In this document: positions 36,823 through 41,885 of the stretch, in pieces
How the letters are laid out: every line of letters starts with the position of its first letter
How positions within the stretch are numbered: position 1 is the stretch's first letter
Virus record (IMG/VR): IMGVR_UViG_3300047300_000523
Span: 1-41,885 of that record
Length of the DNA: 41,885 nt
DNA from: a virus
Direction: 5' to 3' (one strand)
Position numbers and translations under genes: made by a program
The notes under the pieces: model-generated
Told to the model about the DNA's origin: nothing
What the model saw: the letters and a program-made list of their open reading frames with translations, nothing else
Databases searched by the model: none

Positions 36823-36981
36823 ATGATTATTGAAGATTTTGTTCGTGACGAAGCCAACGAGATTTATGCCGTTGTTGCTGGTGAAAAGATTCATCTGACT
36901 ACTGAGTATGTGATAACCCACAAACCTCAGATCGGTGATACCTTGGTTGAAGAAACTGTAGAAGAAGCCAAAACTGAATAA
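36823..36981 (+). CDS. Small acidic protein
   Basis: 52 residues, MIIEDFVRDEANEIYAVVAG then EKIHLTTEYVITHKPQIGDT and an acidic tail. Possibly a small beta barrel. GAGG stands before the ATG. Unknown function. Confidence 0.6.
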   Translation: MIIEDFVRDEANEIYAVVAGEKIHLTTEYVITHKPQIGDTLVEETVEEAKTE

Positions 36982-36989
36982 GGAAATGT

Positions 36990-37631
36990 ATGGCAACGTA
37001 TGATATTGCATCGCTGAAGGAAGACCTTCCAACAGCAAAAGAACTGGCTCAGTTTGTCTATGACAAGACAAACATTTCATTGGACCTTATTGGTAAACCC
37101 AAAGAGGAACAATATGTTGTCGCCAAGAATGCTCTGGAGGGCAAAAAAGTCCCTTCAGAGTTCTTGACCAATGAAAATCCTTGGGTGGATAAGAAGGACA
37201 TCATTCCTGAAGACCCACTGCCAAAGATGCCCAAACGAAGTATTGACTTGCCTGACCCTGAGGCGCAAGTTCATTACTTTGGCGCAACCAATATGCCTCA
37301 CCCGTTAGACCCACAGTCTGACAAAAAGGTATATATTGATTTCCGTAAATACGAGAATGGTCTGATTACTTATCAGATTACTGGTCCTGTTGAAAAGATT
37401 GCCGTTGGCGAAAAGATCAACAAGTATGGCCAGACAGTGCCTGAAAAGTATTCCTGGCTTGACCCTCGTACTGAAGAAAAAGTATTGCGCAATCCTGATG
37501 GTACTTTTACCAAAGAAGGCCGTGGTATCCACACGTTCCTGATTGGTGAAAAAGGCGGTGGTGTTTGGACATTGATTGACCGAGACATTGTCAGTATCTC
37601 TCAGAAGAACATTGCTGATCCGTGGGCGTAA
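36990..37631 (+). CDS. Protein of unknown function before the terminase genes
   Basis: A 213-residue protein. The N-terminal 60 residues are helical. A proline-rich linker (about 68-90) leads to a beta-rich domain (YIDFRKYENGLITYQITGPV and on). No enzyme motif. Related genes near terminase in other phages have no known role. AAGGA ahead of its ATG; the stop overlaps the next start (TAATG). Confidence 0.55.
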   Translation: MATYDIASLKEDLPTAKELAQFVYDKTNISLDLIGKPKEEQYVVAKNALEGKKVPSEFLTNENPWVDKKDIIPEDPLPKMPKRSIDLPDPEAQVHYFGATNMPHPLDPQSDKKVYIDFRKYENGLITYQITGPVEKIAVGEKINKYGQTVPEKYSWLDPRTEEKVLRNPDGTFTKEGRGIHTFLIGEKGGGVWTLIDRDIVSISQKNIADPWA

Positions 37632-37819
37632 TGGAAGACCCATCAAAAATCTTCCAGAACAGACTCTCATCCCAAGCTGAAGCTTGTGCCCGTAAAACTC
37701 TTGAATGGTTACAAAAGGACCTTCAAGGTACACACAAGCTTGAGCCGGATGAGATTTACTATCTTGCATATGCTGCACAAATCTTGTTAAACATACGAGA
37801 TAGCTATGGCAAAAAGTGA
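37631..37819 (+). CDS. Small helical protein beside the large terminase
   Basis: 62 residues, MEDPSKIFQNRLSSQAEACA..., helical. The ATG at 37631 is chosen, since the GTG at 37622 lies within the previous gene. Its end overlaps the terminase start by 14 bases. Could be the small terminase instead of the gene at 35642, but it seems short for that. Confidence 0.55.
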   Translation: MEDPSKIFQNRLSSQAEACARKTLEWLQKDLQGTHKLEPDEIYYLAYAAQILLNIRDSYGKK

Positions 37820-39398
37820 AGCCAGTGATTACATATTGCCTCTCTACAAAGAGAGAGCAATTAAGCATTTGGTTAAGTTGGCAGGTGGCAAAGAAGCCGT
37901 TCAAGCTCTAGCTCCTGAACAACTCAAAGCAATGAAAGTTGCTCGGGACAAACTTGCACAGGATATGCAATTCAATACCCTGAAATGGTTTCGTCCCTTT
38001 AAATATCAACAAAAATTCTTTGACCTTGGGGGAAAGTTCTCCCGCAGGGGTATGATTGCTGCCAATCGTGCTGGCAAAACAATTGCATCGACCTATGAGA
38101 CTGCCTACCATTTGACTGGTCGGTATCCTAAGGATTGGAAAGGCGTGAGATGGGATAAGCCCATCATTGCAATGTGTTCTGGCGAATCTTGGGAACAGGT
38201 GGCCAAAACATTGCAGTCCAAATTGCTTGGTTGTGATGATATTAAGCAAAGTTATAAGTTGGGCACGGGGTCTATTCCAAGGGAGTGCATTGATGACAAA
38301 TCAATACGAACAGATGGAGCCAACGTCCTTGCCATCGAGATTTGGCATGAGTCTGGAGGAAAGTCTAAGCTTTACTTCTCCAACTACACCCAACAAGTCC
38401 GACATTTGCAGGGTTTTGAATTGGACCTTGTGGTACTTGACGAGCAGCCCCCAGATGAGACTTTCTCAGAGCTTGTCGTTCGTACAGCGGCCAGAAACGG
38501 GCAAGTTATCTGTTCGTTTACTCCACTTAAAGGTCTATCGGGCCTAGTCCGTAAGTTTTGGGATCAGGTCGATGGCTATGCTCATGTGCGGGTAACTTGG
38601 GACGATATTCCGTATCACAATGAATGGGGTGAGTCTTTTTTCCCCAAAAAAGAACGTGAACAATTAGCCCGAGACTTTATGCCTTGGGAGCGGGAATGCC
38701 GTATGAATGGTATTCCTTTGGTTGGCAAAGGCGTGGTCTTTCCCCTGCTTGAATGGCCAACTTACAAATCTGAGGATATTGACCTTAAGACTAACGAAAA
38801 GCTTGAACGCCTTATTAGCTTTGACTTGGGGATCAAGAATGACCCAACTGTCATTTCTTTCTTTTTCCGCAATCCTGTGGAAGAAATCATTTATTTGCAC
38901 AAACAAATTACAATCCCTAGTGGTGAAACACCGGATGAATATGTGCATTATTTGCTAGACCGAGAATCTCGGGATGTGCCTATTGCGCTACCCCACGATG
39001 CGGGTTTGGCAGGACGATATACATTGACAGAGCAGTCTGTTCGGGAAGTCTTTGAGGATTCCTATGGACTAAACTGTATTCCTGGTGCTATATTAAACCC
39101 ACCGAATGATCAAGGTAAAGTAACGAACCATAAAGCATATGGAATCAATATAATGCGTATGGGCATGGAACGTAAAACTTTTATGGTTAACGAGTCATGC
39201 AAAGCATTTCTTGATGAAGCTAGGAATTACGCTATTGACGATGCAGGGCGGTTTTCTGATCCAGATGACCACATTGACTCGGCTCGAATTGGCGTTTTAG
39301 CTTTGATTCAAGGTCATGGTGAATCCGTGGTAAGTAGGGCAACAAACTTTGTTCACAGGCGCATTGAATTGCCTGAAGGCAAAGTCCAAAGGATATAA
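37806..39398 (+). CDS. terL: Terminase large subunit
   Basis: A 530-residue packaging motor. The ATPase half has Walker A AANRAGKT (85-92), Walker B DLVVLDEQ with D212 and the catalytic E213, and a coupling motif near SFTPLKG (237-243). The nuclease half has SFDLGIKNDPT with D340, PHDAG (397-401) and SDPDDHIDSARIG with D491, an RNase H-like metal site. It loads DNA into the procapsid through the portal and cuts the concatemer. Length is normal. Confidence 0.95.
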   Translation: MAKSEASDYILPLYKERAIKHLVKLAGGKEAVQALAPEQLKAMKVARDKLAQDMQFNTLKWFRPFKYQQKFFDLGGKFSRRGMIAANRAGKTIASTYETAYHLTGRYPKDWKGVRWDKPIIAMCSGESWEQVAKTLQSKLLGCDDIKQSYKLGTGSIPRECIDDKSIRTDGANVLAIEIWHESGGKSKLYFSNYTQQVRHLQGFELDLVVLDEQPPDETFSELVVRTAARNGQVICSFTPLKGLSGLVRKFWDQVDGYAHVRVTWDDIPYHNEWGESFFPKKEREQLARDFMPWERECRMNGIPLVGKGVVFPLLEWPTYKSEDIDLKTNEKLERLISFDLGIKNDPTVISFFFRNPVEEIIYLHKQITIPSGETPDEYVHYLLDRESRDVPIALPHDAGLAGRYTLTEQSVREVFEDSYGLNCIPGAILNPPNDQGKVTNHKAYGINIMRMGMERKTFMVNESCKAFLDEARNYAIDDAGRFSDPDDHIDSARIGVLALIQGHGESVVSRATNFVHRRIELPEGKVQRI

Positions 39399-39400
39399 AT

Positions 39401-41572
39401 ATGCTGGATAAACAGAATGTAATCGTAGAGAACCTTGAGTCTCCTTCCGGTAATCGTGGCCTTACGGAAAAAGTCTGCCATGAAGTATATGTAAAGATGG
39501 TAGATTACTTGCGACTTACACAGTCCAAGAATACTTACAACCGCTTTACAGATTACCACTACCTCAACATTCCTGTATCCAACTCTACAGAACCTATTCG
39601 TGGCATTGATTACATTCAGCCTATTGTGGCTCCTGGCATTGATTATGCTACTGCGGTAATCACCAAATGCTTGATGCCTAACGGCAAAATCAATTTTGAG
39701 TTTGAGCGATTCAGTGAGCAAGATGGCGACCAAGCTCGTCAAGCCACTGAGATGGTCAAATATATGCTCAACAGTAAGAATGATTCTTATCAAGTCATTC
39801 GTGATTGGGCACAAGACGCATTGCTACACAAAAATGGTATTGTGATGGTTTCCCCCATCCGCAACCCCATTACTCAGTACAAAGAAGTTGAAGGAACTCG
39901 TGACCAGTTGCGTGTTTTTGAGACTTTAGCCACTGAAAAAGGTTTGACCGCCAAACGTCAAAATATGCGTAAGGTTGATGTAAACCTTGAAGGCGCAATG
40001 CAAGAAGCTATGGCTCCTGATGAATCAGAAATGATGCAGGAACCTACTGGTGACGAGTTGCAAGAAGCTATCCGCAACAACACCATTTATCGTGCCAAAT
40101 ATAAGCTTACTGGCTACGAAACAAGCATTCGAGTAAAGCACGTTGCCCAACATTACTTTGTTTGCAACCCAACTATTTCCACCATTCAGGATCAAGACTT
40201 TGTGGGTTTCTATGACCCCATGACTATCCATGAGTGCAAGACACAATACCCATTTGTGGACCTAGAGTTGTTGGCTGACCATGCTGCTTATGGCCCTGCA
40301 GGTGCTTACCAAGCTGGCGCTTTGGAAAATGATTTGGCTCTCCATGCCCGTGATTCCACACCAGTGCCAGGTCAAGGCGTGATTGCCTCTCAAGGTGCTG
40401 ACCGCTATAGCCGAGTCATTATGTTGACTACTGCTTGGATTCGCAGAGACATCGATGGCGATGGCGAAGAAGAGATTGTGGAATGCTGTTTCTCAGGTTC
40501 TTACATTTTGTACGCCAAGGAAGTTGACTTTATTCCTTTGGCCAATATGTGCCCCAAGCCCATCACTGGTAACTTCTTTGGTTACTCATTGGGTGAGCGT
40601 TTGGTCCCACTGCAAGAGTATGCAACTGCTATCCGCAGGGCTGAAATGTCCTTTGCCATGCAGTCATCGACTCCTCGTATTGGTGTCAATCCTGAGTTCT
40701 TGGATGCCGAAGAGATTCAGCGTGGCGTAAGTGCCATGTTCATTTTGGATCGCAAGTTTGATCCTACCAAGCACATCTTTGAATTCCAACCAATGCAAGG
40801 CAACTTGGGTTATGTGGAATCTGCCATGGCTCGTTTTGAATCTGACAAGATGGCCATGATTGGCATGACAAGTCCAAGCGACACCCTCAATCCTGAGGTA
40901 ATGAAAGACGGAAACTCAGGCTTTAAGCTTCAGTTGGCCATGGGTCCTAATCAGTTGATTCAGGACGAAATGGTTAAAAACTGTGCAATTGGCTTGCGTG
41001 ATGTTATCTACATTACATGGCGTACATTGGTTCAGTATTCTGACGATTACAACATTCAGCAGTTGGCGGCTACTTGCCTCAAAGGTGCGCCATTTTTGGA
41101 TGCCCAATCGGTTGAAAACTTTGAGTTTATTGACCGCAAGATGATCAATATTGACCTGGCTTTGGGTTTCCTGTCTGAGGAAAACCGCCTGACGCGCCAG
41201 CAAATGATTTTGCAAGCTCAACAACAGTTTGCTCAAACCATGATGATGGTTCCACCTGAAGTGCCTGAAATGTTCATCAAGGTTCGTAGACCTTTTGAAG
41301 ACACATTGCGGGTTTTGGGTGTCAAAGATGTGGATGCCTATTTGCCCACATTTGAAGAAGCAGTCAAGATTATTCAGGCACAAGCCGCCAAAGGCCCATC
41401 GCCAGAACAACAAGAAACAGCGTCTAAGGTTGCCTTGAACCAAGCCAAGGTTCAGGAAAGCGGATCAGTAACCGCTTTGAATATGAAAAAGGCTGAAGAT
41501 ATTGACATGGACAATTACTTTGAAGGTTTGGCAGCTAAGAGGGGTAAACTTAGTGCCGTAGAAATAGATTAA
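39401..41572 (+). CDS. Portal protein, P22 type
   Basis: A 723-residue protein that forms the 12-subunit ring at one vertex through which DNA passes. Its length, the order of segments (an N-terminal KVCHEVYVKMVDYLRLTQSK stretch, then IVMVSPIRNPIT, VKHVAQHYFVCNPTISTIQD and YSLGERLVPLQEYATAIRRA) and a long C-terminal helical region with QMILQAQQQFAQTM and a Gln/Ala-rich end match P22-type portals, whose barrel is helical. It begins two bases after terL and is followed by a small gene and the scaffold. Confidence 0.85.
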   Translation: MLDKQNVIVENLESPSGNRGLTEKVCHEVYVKMVDYLRLTQSKNTYNRFTDYHYLNIPVSNSTEPIRGIDYIQPIVAPGIDYATAVITKCLMPNGKINFEFERFSEQDGDQARQATEMVKYMLNSKNDSYQVIRDWAQDALLHKNGIVMVSPIRNPITQYKEVEGTRDQLRVFETLATEKGLTAKRQNMRKVDVNLEGAMQEAMAPDESEMMQEPTGDELQEAIRNNTIYRAKYKLTGYETSIRVKHVAQHYFVCNPTISTIQDQDFVGFYDPMTIHECKTQYPFVDLELLADHAAYGPAGAYQAGALENDLALHARDSTPVPGQGVIASQGADRYSRVIMLTTAWIRRDIDGDGEEEIVECCFSGSYILYAKEVDFIPLANMCPKPITGNFFGYSLGERLVPLQEYATAIRRAEMSFAMQSSTPRIGVNPEFLDAEEIQRGVSAMFILDRKFDPTKHIFEFQPMQGNLGYVESAMARFESDKMAMIGMTSPSDTLNPEVMKDGNSGFKLQLAMGPNQLIQDEMVKNCAIGLRDVIYITWRTLVQYSDDYNIQQLAATCLKGAPFLDAQSVENFEFIDRKMINIDLALGFLSEENRLTRQQMILQAQQQFAQTMMMVPPEVPEMFIKVRRPFEDTLRVLGVKDVDAYLPTFEEAVKIIQAQAAKGPSPEQQETASKVALNQAKVQESGSVTALNMKKAEDIDMDNYFEGLAAKRGKLSAVEID

Positions 41573-41580
41573 GGATTGCA

Positions 41581-41885
41581 ATGAAAAGCTTGGTATCGAA
41601 TATCCGTGATTATTTCAATCGCAGGACAAAAGTTATAGATAGTCATAAGGAGGCCAATGTAAATCGTAAGGCTCTGGTTATAGAGAATGGTGAGAGCGCA
41701 AAACGGCTCTTGAGAAATGATGATTTTGCATTGTTATTTAACCTGTATAGGTTTTACCTGCTAGAGATGTTAGAAGAAAGCAGGGACGATGTTAATCGTA
41801 TTGATAATGCACAGCGTGTTGCCGGAGTCCGAGACTTCATTGAGTTTATTGAACGAACTGAATATCTCGGTAAGGTAGCCAACAA
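41581..41885 (+). CDS. Small helical protein, runs over the window edge
   Basis: The frame begins MKSLVSNIRDYFNRRTKVID and is open to the end of the window (101 full codons plus two bases). Joined to base 1 it goes on to a stop at base 19, giving 107 residues. It is helical, with FALLFNLYRFYLLEMLEESR in the middle. It lies between portal and scaffold. AAGGA stands just before the ATG. No family recognised. Confidence 0.75.
   Translation, partial: MKSLVSNIRDYFNRRTKVIDSHKEANVNRKALVIENGESAKRLLRNDDFALLFNLYRFYLLEMLEESRDDVNRIDNAQRVAGVRDFIEFIERTEYLGKVAN

Noticed and set aside
37305-37904. 199-codon minus-strand frame under the gene before terminase
   Set aside because: Antisense of two plus-strand genes that have proper starts and couplings; no domain in the product.

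Overview
The window looks like a complete genome of a tailed phage of podovirus type, opened at an arbitrary point. No bacterial chromosome genes are visible. The gene cut by the right edge (41581 to the end) continues in frame across the left edge and stops at base 19, four bases before the next start codon, so the 41,885 bases close into a circle. The head genes are a P22-type portal, a scaffold-like protein, an SU10/DUF5309-type major capsid protein, a head-tail adaptor and a P22 gp10-like nozzle protein. There is no tape measure, sheath or contractile tail gene. No integrase or CI-like repressor is seen. The host cannot be fixed from sequence alone. Moderate GC, a GH19 endolysin with Rz/Rz1 spanins, and a C4-like RNA fit a phage of a Gram-negative host, perhaps a freshwater betaproteobacterium (inference).

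Layout. Plus strand 35118 through the edge to 23456 is the late region: GNAT-like protein, putative small terminase, several small basic proteins, large terminase, portal, scaffold, capsid, adaptor, fibres, fibre chaperone, nozzle, internal/ejection proteins, then small membrane proteins, holin candidates, Rz/Rz1, GH19 endolysin, an HExxH protein and a metallophosphoesterase. Four free-standing homing endonuclease genes (HNH, GIY-YIG, HNH-AP2, HNH) sit at gene boundaries in this region. Minus strand 23475-25964 is a compact early block: MazG-like, winged-helix, secreted Cys-rich peptide, a small protein with an SSB-like acidic tip, ERF annealing protein and small unknowns. A divergent control region with a perfect operator-like palindrome separates it from the plus-strand early block at 26068-32207. 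That block holds winged-helix regulators, a C4-like structured RNA ahead of a replication-like gene, C5 cytosine methyltransferase, RusA, glutaredoxin, a YbcO/DUF1364-like nuclease and a DUF5856-like protein. Minus strand 32648-34160 is a short block with a gp88-like protein and unknowns.

Two long regions lack genes. 32208-32647 carries G-tracts, 11-bp iteron-like repeats and a roughly 20-bp-spaced GGCCACAAT array, and is an origin candidate. 34161-35117 carries hairpins, a perfect DnaA box and a possible promoter between the minus block and the packaging genes.

No DNA polymerase or helicase was recognised, so replication probably recruits host machinery, with ERF, RusA, a replication-initiator-like protein and an SSB-like accessory supplied by the phage. 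The least ordinary points are the C4-like RNA, the endonuclease that has replaced the 5' end of a conserved small gene, the gene split by one in-frame TGA, the methyltransferase with a 270-codon ORF in a second frame, and the iteron region.
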